A stretch of 64,000 nucleotides of DNA from Oscillospiraceae bacterium (GTDB taxonomy: Bacteria > Bacillota > Clostridia > Oscillospirales > Ruminococcaceae), in assembly GCA_030539275.1 (NCBI GenBank), contig JAUNSK010000016.1, positions 34,804 to 98,803 on the forward strand, in the 5' to 3' direction. The notes under the pieces are model-generated. The model searched no databases. It was not told where the DNA came from and worked only from the letters and a program-made list of their open reading frames with translations. Below, one piece after another: positions 1-8,260 of this stretch (the stretch's first letter is position 1; each line of letters opens with the position of its first letter). Position numbers and translations under genes: made by a program.

Positions 1-360
1 AAAAATATACCTCACAAAGAGGTAATTTAATTTTAACATGATTATTACGCAGTGTCAAGTAGTTTTATTAATTTGATAGCGCAAATGTGTAAATACTTAT
101 TAACATATGTATATTTCTCTTGTTTTTTGTCGTTTTATTTACGTTATATTGGATTTGGATTTATTAACTGCTCAACAGCTCGTATTTATCAATGATTTAC
201 GCTATTTCACTGCGTGCTTTGTGATCATTCAATCTAATATAATATTATCAGTTTATAATAGTATATACATCTTTATTGTTCCTGCAAATCATAATACCAG
301 TGCTTTTTTGCTTCTATGATGTTATGTAAAAAAATCTCATTAAATATTTTTGTTTTACTA
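1..360. other. AT-rich intergenic region, no gene seen
   Basis: No convincing gene was found here. The only open frame on the plus strand (107-319) is hydrophobic, has no ribosome-binding site and matches no family I recognise. A small inverted repeat (acctc...gaggt) lies at about 10-23. The region ends at the promoter for the L10/L12 operon. Confidence 0.6.
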
Positions 361-389
361 TTGACATAATAAATTTTTAGTGATATAAT
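361..389 (+). promoter_or_regulatory. Sigma-A promoter of rplJ-rplL
   Basis: A consensus -35 TTGACA at 361-366 is separated by exactly 17 bases from a consensus -10 TATAAT at 384-389. It sits just upstream of the L10 leader. Its strength fits a ribosomal protein operon. Confidence 0.85.
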
Positions 390-409
390 AAACAACGTTG
401 TGAGCTGAT

Positions 410-560
410 TTGTTCATAACATCGTATTCTAAAGACAGCTGGTGGAGATGATCCGTAAATCCAGCCGAGGAATGTGGCTGATCATTATACTTAATCTGCA
501 ATAGATTACAACATTATGATTTTGTTCCTTTCTCGTTTATGTATGAGAAAGGTTTTTTTG
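410..560 (+). promoter_or_regulatory. Ribosomal protein L10 leader with attenuator
   Basis: The untranslated leader carries the conserved pieces of Firmicute L10 leaders: a region around 434-446 (aaagacagctggtgg) and a downstream element around 458-470 (aaatccagccgagg), which form the L10(L12)4-binding fold. It ends in a strong intrinsic terminator: CCTTTCTC at 527-534, loop, GAGAAAGG at 545-552, then a run of T to 559. In this family L10-L12 binding to the leader reduces expression of the operon. The match was made by eye from motif order, not by a covariance search. Confidence 0.85.
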
Positions 561-604
561 TGCCATCTTTTAGATACGGAATTATTATTTCGGAGGTGAA
601 ATTC

Positions 605-1111
605 ATGGCAAGTGAAAAGATTTTAGCTGTTAAGAAAGCTAGAGTTGATGAACTCACAGAACTTTTCAAAAATTCATGTGCAGGTGTTATCGTTGATTAC
701 AAGGGTATCACAGTTGAAGAGGATACAAAGCTTCGTAAGGAATTACGTGAAGCTAATGTTACTTACTTCGTAGAAAAGAACACTATTATCCGTCGTGCAC
801 TTGAAAACGCAGGTATCAATGGTCTTGAAAATGTACTCGAAGGCGCAAGCGCTATCGCAGTTACAGCTGAAGATCAGACAGCTCCTGCCCGTGTACTTGG
901 CAAATTTGCTTCTGCAACAGAAAACAAGTTTGAACTCAAGGCCGGATTTATCGGTGAAGAAATTTATGACGCTGCCGGCGTTATGGCTCTCTCAAAGATT
1001 CCATCAAGAGATGTACTTCTTGCACAGCTCGTTGGTTCTCTTCAGGGACCTATCCAGAAACTCGCTGCATTGCTTAAGGCTGTTGCTGACAAGAATTCAG
1101 AAGCTGCTTAA
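605..1111 (+). CDS. rplJ: Large ribosomal subunit protein uL10
   Basis: This 168-residue protein has the size and sequence pattern of bacterial L10, including the N-terminal rRNA-binding part ([19 protein letters not shown]) and an alanine/leucine-rich C-terminal helix that holds L7/L12 dimers on the ribosomal stalk. The frame is open further upstream to 539, but the ATG at 605 is the real start: it follows a strong GGAGGTGAA site at 592-600, and the upstream extension lies inside the attenuator hairpin. It is the first gene of a two-gene operon with rplL and should be under autogenous control through the L10 leader. Confidence 0.97.
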   Translation: MASEKILAVKKARVDELTELFKNSCAGVIVDYKGITVEEDTKLRKELREANVTYFVEKNTIIRRALENAGINGLENVLEGASAIAVTAEDQTAPARVLGKFASATENKFELKAGFIGEEIYDAAGVMALSKIPSRDVLLAQLVGSLQGPIQKLAALLKAVADKNSEAA

Positions 1112-1170
1112 GCTGCAAAACGCGGTTTGTTCCATTTATTAAATTAAAAAATATTAAGGAGATTATTATC

Positions 1171-1539
1171 ATGGCTTCAGAAAAGACTTTAAAATTTATT
1201 GAAGATATCAAAGCTCTTTCAGTACTTGAACTTGCTGAATTAGTTGACGCTATTCAGGAAGAATTCGGTGTAACAGCTGCTGTAGCTGCTGCTCCTGCTG
1301 CAGGCGGTGCTGCTGCCGAAGCTGAAAAGACAGAATTTGACGTTGTTATGACATCATTCGGTGATGCTAAGATGAACGTTATCAAGGCTATCAAGGAAAT
1401 CCTTGGTCTTGGTCTTAAGGAATCAAAGGAATTTGTTGAAGGACTTCCTAAGGCAGTTAAAGAAGGCGCTTCTAAGGCTGACGCTGAAGAAATCAAGACA
1501 AAGCTTGAAACTGCTGGTGCAGTTATCGAAATCAAGTAA
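1171..1539 (+). CDS. rplL: Large ribosomal subunit protein bL12 (L7/L12)
   Basis: The 122-residue protein is a standard L7/L12. It has an N-terminal dimerisation helix region, an alanine/glycine-rich hinge at about residues 34-51, and a C-terminal factor-binding domain ([20 protein letters not shown], then [12 protein letters not shown]). It recruits translation GTPases to the ribosome. An AAGGAG site lies about 10 bases before the start. It is 59 bases downstream of rplJ and is followed at once by a terminator. The usual downstream rpoB-rpoC genes are absent. Confidence 0.98.
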   Translation: MASEKTLKFIEDIKALSVLELAELVDAIQEEFGVTAAVAAAPAAGGAAAEAEKTEFDVVMTSFGDAKMNVIKAIKEILGLGLKESKEFVEGLPKAVKEGASKADAEEIKTKLETAGAVIEIK

Positions 1540-1561
1540 TTTTAATTACTTTAGTAATCAG

Positions 1562-1597
1562 AAAACACGCATTCTTTATGAGTGCGTGTTTTTTTAG
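1562..1597 (+). terminator. Terminator of rplJ-rplL
   Basis: The hairpin AACACGCA-loop-TGCGTGTT is followed by seven T, 25 bases after the rplL stop. Confidence 0.9.
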
Positions 1598-1607
1598 TTT
1601 AAACTAA

Positions 1608-1650
1608 AAACCGTGCACACAAAGCAGATGTCTGTGTGCACGGTTTTCGT
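1608..1650 (-). terminator. Terminator of the TM2-domain gene (possibly bidirectional)
   Basis: A perfect stem, AAACCGTGCACAC with its complement GTGTGCACGGTTT, lies between two convergent genes. Read on the minus strand it is followed by a T-rich tract. Confidence 0.8.
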
Positions 1651-1687
1651 GATTCATTTTGTTGTCAATAAGGATAACCCTTTTTCT

Positions 1688-2449
1688 CTATTTTTTTATT
1701 ATAGCCCCTGTACCATCCGTGAATGTATTGCTTGCAAGTTTCAGTATATCAACCAGTGTACCTACCATACACAAACCACCTGTACAAAGATACAGGAGTC
1801 CTGATAATATTTTTCCGCAGTAAAGTCTGTGAATTCCTGCGAGTCCGAAAAATCCCAGCGCTGCAAGTATAAGAGATGTTGACTTGCTCTTGTCACTTAC
1901 AAGTCCCATCTGATACTGCTGTGCCGGCTGCTGACCGATGTTGATCATATTGTTTACCGGTGCAGCGTACATACCGCCGTTAAGATTTTCTACCTGTCTT
2001 CCGCAGTGTGTGCATACAACTGCATCACTTGGAATACGTTCTCCGCAGTATTTGCAGAATTTTGTTGCTGTCTGTGTTGCCGGCTGGACCTGTGGCTGCA
2101 CATGCGGCTGAACCTGTGGCTGCTGCGGCTGTGCATAACCGCTCTGTGTACCGTAATTATCATAATAACGGTTCAGATTGTCAGGATTCTGATATCCTGC
2201 CAGCGGCTGACTGACATTCTGTTTTGCTACCGGCGGAATATTGTAGCTGCTGTTAGCAGGCATTGATTTGTATGCCGGTGCTGAATACTGGCTGCTTGCT
2301 GTATTTCTGTATTCTTTTCTCTGAAGATCCTGTGCATTGTCATCACTGTTATATACCGGATATGCTTCTCTCATTCCTGAAGACGATCCTGTACGTGATG
2401 TATCTTTGGACAGATTAATGCTTCTGCGTTCTGATCGGTTGTTATCCAT
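1688..2449 (-). CDS. Zinc-ribbon and TM2-domain membrane protein
   Basis: The protein has 253 residues from the ATG at 2449; an in-frame GTG at 2452 is the alternative start. The first ~130 residues are disordered and rich in Ser, Asn, Gln and Pro, with a QPQVQPHVQPQVQP tract near residues 110-124. A zinc ribbon with two CxxC pairs follows (FCKYCGERI and VCTHCGR, about residues 132-151). The C-terminal ~65 residues are a TM2 domain: two membrane helices around a short turn with the IHRLYCGK motif. Domain families are clear. The cellular role is not known for this arrangement; TM2 proteins are generally small membrane proteins of unknown function. It is a single-gene unit with its own terminator. 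Confidence 0.85.
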   Translation of the reverse strand: MDNNRSERRSINLSKDTSRTGSSSGMREAYPVYNSDDNAQDLQRKEYRNTASSQYSAPAYKSMPANSSYNIPPVAKQNVSQPLAGYQNPDNLNRYYDNYGTQSGYAQPQQPQVQPHVQPQVQPATQTATKFCKYCGERIPSDAVVCTHCGRQVENLNGGMYAAPVNNMINIGQQPAQQYQMGLVSDKSKSTSLILAALGFFGLAGIHRLYCGKILSGLLYLCTGGLCMVGTLVDILKLASNTFTDGTGAIIKK

Positions 2450-2452
2450 CAC

Positions 2453-2690
2453 TTTCGTTCCTTTCCTGCTGCTGTATTTACATTTTCTATATATTTTATT
2501 ATATAATGAATTGCTGAGAATTTTATTAATTATTTATGTACAACATTTTAATATTCTGTGTATTAATGATATTCTAATATATTTTTAATTATTTTATTAT
2601 AACATTATAATATTTTTTATACATATTTTATAACTCATTTTTCTGCAGCATATAATTGTCACTCAGTTACATTGCAGCTGCTTTGGGGAA
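2453..2690. other. AT-rich intergenic region
   Basis: This very AT-rich stretch lies between the TM2 gene and the terminator of the operon upstream of it on the minus strand. It must hold the TM2 gene promoter. A minus-strand TATAAT-like element occurs near 2498-2503, but no clear -35 was seen. No gene was found. Confidence 0.4.
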
Positions 2691-2745
2691 AATAAAAGTA
2701 CCATATTGCTGTGCGGACACAGTAATATGGTACTTTTATTTTTTA
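2690..2745 (-). terminator. Terminator of the BofA-like four-gene operon
   Basis: The stem AAAAGTACCATATT pairs with AATATGGTACTTTT across 2694-2737 and is flanked by A-rich and T-rich tracts on both sides. It lies 11 bases beyond the stop of the last gene of the operon. Confidence 0.85.
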
Positions 2746-2755
2746 TGTATTATGT

Positions 2756-3013
2756 TTAAAAGTGAAGCAACTGAGCAATCATTATCATAAGCACTCCGGG
2801 TATGCCTAAAATGGCGGCTGTTGCCGCATTAAAAAGATTTATGTTGACTTTGCAGCCCAGGCAGCCGCCGAACTGGTTTGCTGCTGCCAGTGCAATCAGT
2901 CCGGTCAATACTCCGAACAGAAAGTTTTTTAAGGGTTTTTTCTTTTTTCTGTAGTATAGGATCATTATCAGTGTGATAAAGATCCACAGGCATACTATTA
3001 TTGTATTTTCCAT
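2756..3013 (-). CDS. BofA-like integral membrane protein
   Basis: The 85-residue protein has an N-terminal membrane helix, a KKKK stop-transfer stretch and further hydrophobic segments. Its C-terminal part (INLFNAATAAILGIPGVLM) matches the signature of the BofA family, inhibitors of pro-sigma-K processing in the forespore membrane of Bacillus. Length is close to BofA (about 87 residues). The start at 3013 is chosen because AAAGGA lies six bases ahead; the frame extends to 3028. It is the last gene of a four-gene minus-strand operon, 20 bases after the preceding stop. A role in sporulation is inferred from family membership only. It is not next to recR, a common bofA neighbour. Confidence 0.75.
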   Translation of the reverse strand: MENTIIVCLWIFITLIMILYYRKKKKPLKNFLFGVLTGLIALAAANQFGGCLGCKVNINLFNAATAAILGIPGVLMIMIAQLLHF

Positions 3014-3033
3014 ACCGATTCCTTTCATTGTAC

Positions 3034-3711
3034 TTATAGTAAAATGTATCCGAGTGCTATAAGCAGCTTCAGATCCGCACCCTCCTTAGCCAGTATGATT
3101 ATAAATAAAAGTATTATCAGAAAGTCCTTGTCTATTTTTGATTTCTCCCCCGAGACCAGTGAGAATATCTTTCCCATCATATCATTTACGGCTCCTGCAG
3201 GATTAAACGGAGTCGGACCATTGCCTCCCATATCAGTGCACTGCTGGTTCCTGAAGTTTTCCCTGGCTGACTGCTCTTCATCCGCACACTTCTCATATGG
3301 CTGTTCATTTCTGATATTTTCTTCTCTTATCTGCTGTGTCTTTATCTCCTGATTATAACCGTGCCTTAAATGTTCATTACGCTGAGAACCCATTGCCGTC
3401 CTTCCGGCAGCTGGTATCATATTATTCACATACTGTCTCCGGTTGTCAGTGAAGCTGTTGAAACTGTTATTTCTGTTTTCATTCCTCATGTTCTGTGATT
3501 CAGGAAATTCAGCTGTCTGCCTTGCTGTATTGGTTTGCATTCCCGCAGTATTCCGGTATACATCATGCTGTCTGAAATTATTATATGACCTGTTCATCAT
3601 GTAATTACCCGGATTTTGTCTGTTCTGCCTTGATCTCATCTGCATTTCACGTGTCCTGTTAATTGCTTCGCTTCGCATATCCGCAAAGTTATCTTGAGTA
3701 ACAGTATTCAT
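3034..3711 (-). CDS. Uncharacterised Asn/Arg/Gln-rich protein with hydrophobic C terminus
   Basis: I do not recognise a named family for this 225-residue protein. Residues 1 to about 165 are low in complexity and rich in Asn, Arg, Gln and Met, and are probably disordered. The last ~35 residues form two short hydrophobic stretches (FLIILLFIIILA and LLIALGYILL) joined by KEGADLK. Start: ATG at 3711 with AAGGAGGG six bases ahead. It is the third gene of the BofA-like operon. The polar body with a short hydrophobic end suggests membrane or multimer attachment, perhaps in spore envelope formation, but this is inference. Confidence 0.65.
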   Translation of the reverse strand: MNTVTQDNFADMRSEAINRTREMQMRSRQNRQNPGNYMMNRSYNNFRQHDVYRNTAGMQTNTARQTAEFPESQNMRNENRNNSFNSFTDNRRQYVNNMIPAAGRTAMGSQRNEHLRHGYNQEIKTQQIREENIRNEQPYEKCADEEQSARENFRNQQCTDMGGNGPTPFNPAGAVNDMMGKIFSLVSGEKSKIDKDFLIILLFIIILAKEGADLKLLIALGYILL

Positions 3712-3734
3712 AAGCTACCCTCCTTAAACCAGAA

Positions 3735-4169
3735 TTACAGCATTTTGTCAAGATCCTTAAGAAGGCCGCTTTCTTTCAGTATATTAAATACAGAGATAAG
3801 CTTCATGACTTTTACTGCTTTGTCTACCTTATCCTGTTTTTTCTCACTCAGGTGTGGTTTTAGTGCGATGAGCAGCTCAGAATTTTTGTCACCGGCACCA
3901 TTGTTAAGAAGATCCTGTAATTTAAACAGCAGACTGAAATCAAAACCTCCGCCATCACTCTCATCACTGCAGGTCTGCTCATTATCACTGCACTGCTCCT
4001 GTTCACACTGCTCTCCTTCAACCTGTGCCTCTGCCTGAGGATTCTGACAGCCATCATTACCGGAGGCTGATGCTGTTTCACCCATAAGCATATCGTACAG
4101 TTCCTGTACCTGCTTCATACTTTCCTCATCTGAAAGTATACCCTGGATCTTTTCCATCATATTATCCAC
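3735..4169 (-). CDS. Uncharacterised acidic protein of the BofA-like operon
   Basis: The 144-residue protein starts at a GTG (4169) that sits nine bases after a perfect GGAGGT; the first ATG is nine bases further and too far from it. The N-terminal helix (EKIQGILSDEESMKQVQEL) is followed by a very acidic Glu/Gln/Cys-rich linker at about residues 40-70, then a helical C-terminal half (LLIALKPHLSEKKQDKVDKA, then a leucine-rich end). I recognise the pattern only as a hypothetical protein type seen in Clostridia. It is the second gene of the operon, with 24 bases to the previous stop and 23 to the next start. Confidence 0.65.
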   Translation of the reverse strand: MDNMMEKIQGILSDEESMKQVQELYDMLMGETASASGNDGCQNPQAEAQVEGEQCEQEQCSDNEQTCSDESDGGGFDFSLLFKLQDLLNNGAGDKNSELLIALKPHLSEKKQDKVDKAVKVMKLISVFNILKESGLLKDLDKML

Positions 4170-4193
4170 AGCATCATCACCTCCACGAATCCT

Positions 4194-4520
4194 TTATTTC
4201 TTTTCGTCGTTCATCAGTTTGTTGTAAAGTGACTTAGCCTGTGGTGCTGACATGATCTTTTCGGCGATATTTGGATTCTTCAGAATCTGCTGGAACTTTG
4301 CTGAATCATTTTTGTTCATATTTTTTATGGCATCCTCAAACTGACCTTCTTCAAGCTGTTGTCTGAGAACATCCGGCTTCATATTAAGCTTTGCAGCTAC
4401 AATTTTCAGAAGCCCGTCAATATTGGGGTTAGACACCACTTTTTTTGTGTTGCTGTTTTCATTTTTTGCAGCTGAAGCCGCGTTATTCCGGTCGTTTGAC
4501 ATGTTCATGTTTCTCTGCAT
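4194..4520 (-). CDS. Uncharacterised small helical protein, first gene of the BofA-like operon
   Basis: The 108-residue soluble protein has an Asn-rich N terminus (about 30 residues) and a helical body with three short repeats of the kind NPNIxxLLKIVAAKL and NPNIAEKIM. No family with a known function is recognised. Start ATG at 4520, with GGAGAG about 10 bases ahead. It leads the four-gene minus-strand operon that ends with the BofA-like gene and is divergent from the phosphodiesterase gene, with 108 bases between the two starts. Confidence 0.65.
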   Translation of the reverse strand: MQRNMNMSNDRNNAASAAKNENSNTKKVVSNPNIDGLLKIVAAKLNMKPDVLRQQLEEGQFEDAIKNMNKNDSAKFQQILKNPNIAEKIMSAPQAKSLYNKLMNDEKK

Positions 4521-4548
4521 AAATATATAACTCTCCTCTCAATTTTTA

Positions 4549-4577
4549 TTGTATTTTAATATTAATTATGCTATAAT
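4549..4577 (+). promoter_or_regulatory. Promoter of the phosphodiesterase gene
   Basis: TTGTAT at 4549-4554 and TATAAT at 4572-4577 are spaced by 17 bases, about 50 bases before the start codon. Confidence 0.65.
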
Positions 4578-4628
4578 TGTTGATGTGTAACATACAAACT
4601 ACAGATATTCCGGAAAGGAAGGAATAAA

Positions 4629-5111
4629 ATGCGAATTGTTGTTATGTCTGACTCACACGGCATATACTGCGTACTCGATAAAATAGTATCAGCACATCCG
4701 GAAGCAGACTTATATATACACCTGGGTGACGGTCAGAAAGAGTGTGACCTCCTACGACAGCTGTACCCTGATAAAAACTTCTGTTTTATCAGAGGCAACT
4801 GTGATACATCAAGTGAACTGCCGCTCTCACAGGTGATCAAAGTGAATAATGACCATACAATATTTGCAGCTCACGGACACACATATAATGTTAAGTACGG
4901 TCTTTCAGCCATTAGAAAAGAGGCGAAATGTGCCGGGGCTGATATAATACTTTTCGGTCACTCTCATTTCAGGTACTGCGGGTATGAAGATGAAACCTGG
5001 ATCATGAATCCGGGAAGCTGTATGATCCCGCGTGACGGAAATAAGCCATCATACGGAATTGTTGATGTAACAGACAGCGGAGTAATGACAAATATTGTTT
5101 CAATCAGTTGA
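4629..5111 (+). CDS. YfcE/MJ0936-type metallophosphoesterase
   Basis: The 160-residue protein has all metal-binding motifs of the small calcineurin-like phosphodiesterases: SDSHG (residues 8-12), GDGQ, RGNCD, AAHGH and FGHSH, followed by NPGS. Members hydrolyse phosphodiester bonds using two metal ions; the natural substrate is not settled for most. A strong GGAAGG site precedes the ATG. It is the first gene of a plus-strand group with the YfhO-like gene, 75 bases downstream. Confidence 0.92.
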   Translation: MRIVVMSDSHGIYCVLDKIVSAHPEADLYIHLGDGQKECDLLRQLYPDKNFCFIRGNCDTSSELPLSQVIKVNNDHTIFAAHGHTYNVKYGLSAIRKEAKCAGADIILFGHSHFRYCGYEDETWIMNPGSCMIPRDGNKPSYGIVDVTDSGVMTNIVSIS

Positions 5112-5186
5112 ACAAATACTTCCGCCTAATAAATATTATATGTTCAACATTCCATTACCGTTCGTATTTCTCAGGAGATTTTTATA

Positions 5187-7694
5187 ATGATAAATAAAAA
5201 AACAAGCGAAAACCAAAACTGCACCGCAGCATCATATCTGCGTATCTTTCTCATTGCCTTTATAACATTTGCAGTTACAATTATCCCGGTTGTAATTTAC
5301 AACAAGGGCTATCTGACATACTACGGTGATTTCAATTCCCAGCAGATTCCTTTCTATTACCATGCACACGAAGCAGTCAGAAGCGGAAACATTTTCTGGG
5401 ACTGGGGTACTGATCTCGGATCTGATTTTCTGGGTTCATACAGCTTTTATCTTCTGGGCAGTCCTTTCTTCTGGATCACAACACTCTTTTCAGACAAAAT
5501 TGTCCTTTATCTTATACCATGGCTGCTCTGCCTTAAGTATTCAATAGCTTCGCTGACAGCATATGCATATATAAAAAGATTTACTGTAAAAACCACTTCC
5601 GCTGAGATCGGTGCACTCCTTTATGCTTTTTCAGGATTTCAGGCATACAATATATTTTTCAATCATTTTCATGATGTAACTGCTCTTTTCCCTCTGATGC
5701 TCATTGCACTTGAGGAAACTGTAAACAATGACAGGCGTGGTTTCTTTGCTGTTACCGTTGCCCTGATGGCCAGCGTAAATTACTTCTTTTTTACAGGTCA
5801 GGCAGTGTTTGTCATCTTATACCTGATCGTTCGTGCCCGCAGCAGGGATTTCGCACTTACATTCAGAAAGTTTCTTATCATTGCTGGTGAATCCCTGCTC
5901 GGAGTCTGTACAGCAATGGTTATCCTTCTGCCGTCAGCTCTGACTGTACTCGGAAATTACAGAGTATCAGAAAGACTTTACGGAACAGACCTTATTGCTT
6001 ATTCTGAGCCGACAAGGATCTGGAGGATCATTCAGAGCTTCTTTATGATTCCTGATGTTCCGTCACGTCCCAACCTGTTTGACTCTGACAACGCAAGATG
6101 GGCATCAATAGGCGGATATCTCCCGCTGTTCTCAATGATCGGTGTATGCGCATATCTTCGCGCAAAGCCTGACAAATGGTCATCAAGACTCATTAAAATA
6201 TGCATTGTATGTTCATTTATTCCGGTACTCAACTCAGCATTTTACATGCTTAATGCATCTTATTACGCAAGATGGTTCTATATGCCCATACTTATAATGG
6301 CACTTGTTACCGCACAGACCTTAGAAAATAAAGATATCAGTGCAAAGCCAGGAATAAGAACATGTATGTGGTTCTATATTGCATTTATCATTATCTCTGT
6401 ACTTCCGGTAAAAAAGAAAGACGAAGTCAAGTGGTTCGGTATGGCCGCTAATCTCTGGTACTTCTATATTATTCTTGGTGTCACTGTCCTGTTTTTTATT
6501 TTTGCGATCCGTATCTTTTATCTGCGCAAAAACGGCAGACCGTATCTCAGAAAATGCTTTGCGCTCACTGCAGCTGCAAGTTTTGCTGCAACTTCAGCAG
6601 TATTCTATTATGGAATAAGCATCGGTCCGTATCCGGATAAATATATAAGTGCTTCAATTGACGGCAGGGAAAAAATAAGCCTTGAAAGCAGCGATGACGA
6701 ATTTTACAGAATTGACGTATCAGAAAACTACGATAATTTTCCTATGCTCTGGGGCTTTTCATCAATGAGATGTTTTCAGAGTGTGGTAAGCTCATCTATT
6801 ATGGAGTTTTATGACAGCGTAAATATTCAGAGAGATGTAGCTTCAAGAGCAGAGACTACAGCCTACAGTCTGAGAGGACTCTTCTCCGTCAAATATTACT
6901 TCAGTAAGCTTGATGAAAACAATGAAGAGGAAAAGAAATTAAATATGCCCGGGTTTACTCAGTTCAGCGACCAGAACGGATTCAGGGTATATAAAAATGA
7001 TTACTATGTCCCTATGGGATTTACCTATGACAATTATATCAGTCAGGAAGACTTTGAAAAGCTCTCTGACAGTGTGAAGACAAATGTCCTCATGGAAGCA
7101 GTTGTGCTAAGTGACCGTCAGATTTCACAGTATTCGTCGCTGCTTGAAAAATATAAAATCAAAGACAGTCCCAGCTATACAACAGACCGATATCTGAATG
7201 ACTGCGAGGAACGCATAAACAGCTCATGTTCACAGTTCTCAAAATCATCAAAAGGCTTCAGCGCAAGGATAAGCACTGACAAAGACAATCTTGTATTTTT
7301 CAGCGTTCCGTTTGACAAGGGCTTCAGTGCGTATGTAAACGGACAACGCACAAAAATCGAAAAAGTAAGCAACGGCTTTATGGCTGTTTACGTTCCTGCA
7401 GGCGAAAGCACTATAAAATTTTCATATATTCCATATGGACTACAGACAGGTTTTCAGATCTCTGCAGTATCATTGCTTATGCTTATAACATATATGGTTA
7501 TCATAAAATTAACCAGGGTAAGAAATAAAAAATACTTTTTGTATGATAATGACCTCACACAGCAGTTTGAGGGTGAAGCCCCGATTGCTTCCATCATGTC
7601 AGCACAGAATGAAATAATAGATTTTGACATCGATGAGCCGCTTTCGCAGGCTTTCGATGGAACCGATGAACCGGACACGGAGGAAGAAGAATAA
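5187..7694 (+). CDS. YfhO-family polytopic membrane protein
   Basis: The 835-residue protein has many membrane helices over residues 15-490, an extracytoplasmic domain at about 490-750, a last helix near 755-780 and an acidic cytoplasmic tail ending DEPDTEEEE. The N-terminal pattern (DFNSQQIPFYYHAHEAVRSG, then WDWGTDLGSDF) is typical of YfhO proteins, predicted membrane glycosyltransferases related in layout to GT-C enzymes; YfhO in Bacillus takes part in glycosylating lipoteichoic acid. It may therefore decorate a cell-envelope polymer here; the substrate is unknown. AGGAG lies before the ATG. It overlaps the NUDIX gene by one base (TAATG), so the two are co-translated. Confidence 0.88.
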   Translation: MINKKTSENQNCTAASYLRIFLIAFITFAVTIIPVVIYNKGYLTYYGDFNSQQIPFYYHAHEAVRSGNIFWDWGTDLGSDFLGSYSFYLLGSPFFWITTLFSDKIVLYLIPWLLCLKYSIASLTAYAYIKRFTVKTTSAEIGALLYAFSGFQAYNIFFNHFHDVTALFPLMLIALEETVNNDRRGFFAVTVALMASVNYFFFTGQAVFVILYLIVRARSRDFALTFRKFLIIAGESLLGVCTAMVILLPSALTVLGNYRVSERLYGTDLIAYSEPTRIWRIIQSFFMIPDVPSRPNLFDSDNARWASIGGYLPLFSMIGVCAYLRAKPDKWSSRLIKICIVCSFIPVLNSAFYMLNASYYARWFYMPILIMALVTAQTLENKDISAKPGIRTCMWFYIAFIIISVLPVKKKDEVKWFGMAANLWYFYIILGVTVLFFIFAIRIFYLRKNGRPYLRKCFALTAAASFAATSAVFYYGISIGPYPDKYISASIDGREKISLESSDDEFYRIDVSENYDNFPMLWGFSSMRCFQSVVSSSIMEFYDSVNIQRDVASRAETTAYSLRGLFSVKYYFSKLDENNEEEKKLNMPGFTQFSDQNGFRVYKNDYYVPMGFTYDNYISQEDFEKLSDSVKTNVLMEAVVLSDRQISQYSSLLEKYKIKDSPSYTTDRYLNDCEERINSSCSQFSKSSKGFSARISTDKDNLVFFSVPFDKGFSAYVNGQRTKIEKVSNGFMAVYVPAGESTIKFSYIPYGLQTGFQISAVSLLMLITYMVIIKLTRVRNKKYFLYDNDLTQQFEGEAPIASIMSAQNEIIDFDIDEPLSQAFDGTDEPDTEEEE

Positions 7695-8233
7695 TGCATC
7701 TATTTGAAGAAACAAATTCATCACAGCCTGTATATAACGGAAAAATATTTGACGTTATATGTGACACCGTAACACTTGAAAACGACACACAGGCAAAAAG
7801 AGAGGTAGTACTTCATAACGGCGGCGTTTGTGTCGTACCTGTTACTGATGACAATCAGCTGCTACTCGTACGCCAGTTCAGATACCCCTTCAGGGAAGTG
7901 CTTACAGAAGTTCCTGCCGGTAAGCTCAACAAAGGCGAAGATCATCTTGAATGCGGAAAACGCGAACTTCTCGAGGAAACAGGCGCATGCGCTGATACAT
8001 TTACGGATATGGGCATTATTTATCCCACACCTGCATATCTTACAGAGAAAATTCATATGTATATCGCCAGTGGTCTGAAATTTGAAAAACAGAATCTCGA
8101 CGAGGACGAATTTCTTGATGTTATAAAGGTACCATTTGAAGAGGCACTTGAAATGGTAATGAAAAATGAGATAAAAGATGCAAAAACCCAGATTGCAATA
8201 ATGAAAGCATGGCTTGTTCTGTCAAAAAAATAA
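7694..8233 (+). CDS. NUDIX hydrolase, ADP-ribose pyrophosphatase type
   Basis: The 179-residue protein carries a complete NUDIX box: G, five residues, E, seven residues, RELLEETGA (about residues 76-98). The upstream sequence (LLVRQFRYPFREVLTEVPAG) is the pattern of ADP-ribose pyrophosphatases, which split ADP-ribose to AMP and ribose 5-phosphate. Length fits. The start overlaps the stop of the YfhO-like gene, so it belongs to that operon, and a hairpin terminator follows the stop. Confidence 0.92.
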   Translation: MHLFEETNSSQPVYNGKIFDVICDTVTLENDTQAKREVVLHNGGVCVVPVTDDNQLLLVRQFRYPFREVLTEVPAGKLNKGEDHLECGKRELLEETGACADTFTDMGIIYPTPAYLTEKIHMYIASGLKFEKQNLDEDEFLDVIKVPFEEALEMVMKNEIKDAKTQIAIMKAWLVLSKK

Positions 8234-8256
8234 GCGGGTTTATAAGCCCGCTTTTA
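8230..8256. terminator. Bidirectional terminator between the NUDIX gene and spoVG
   Basis: The stem AAGCGGG-loop-CCCGCTT has A-rich and T-rich sides and lies between two convergent genes. Confidence 0.85.
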
Positions 8257-8260
8257 ATTA

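Noticed and set aside
107-319. 70-codon open frame on the plus strand before the L10 promoter
   Set aside because: No ribosome-binding site, AT-rich composition giving mostly Ile/Leu/Tyr/Phe, and no family resemblance.
539-604. Longer N terminus for L10
   Set aside because: The extra 22 codons lie in the attenuator hairpin and leader; the start at 605 has a perfect ribosome-binding site and the normal protein start.
1254-1535. Antisense frame over rplL
   Set aside because: A shadow of the biased codon use of rplL; no start signal.
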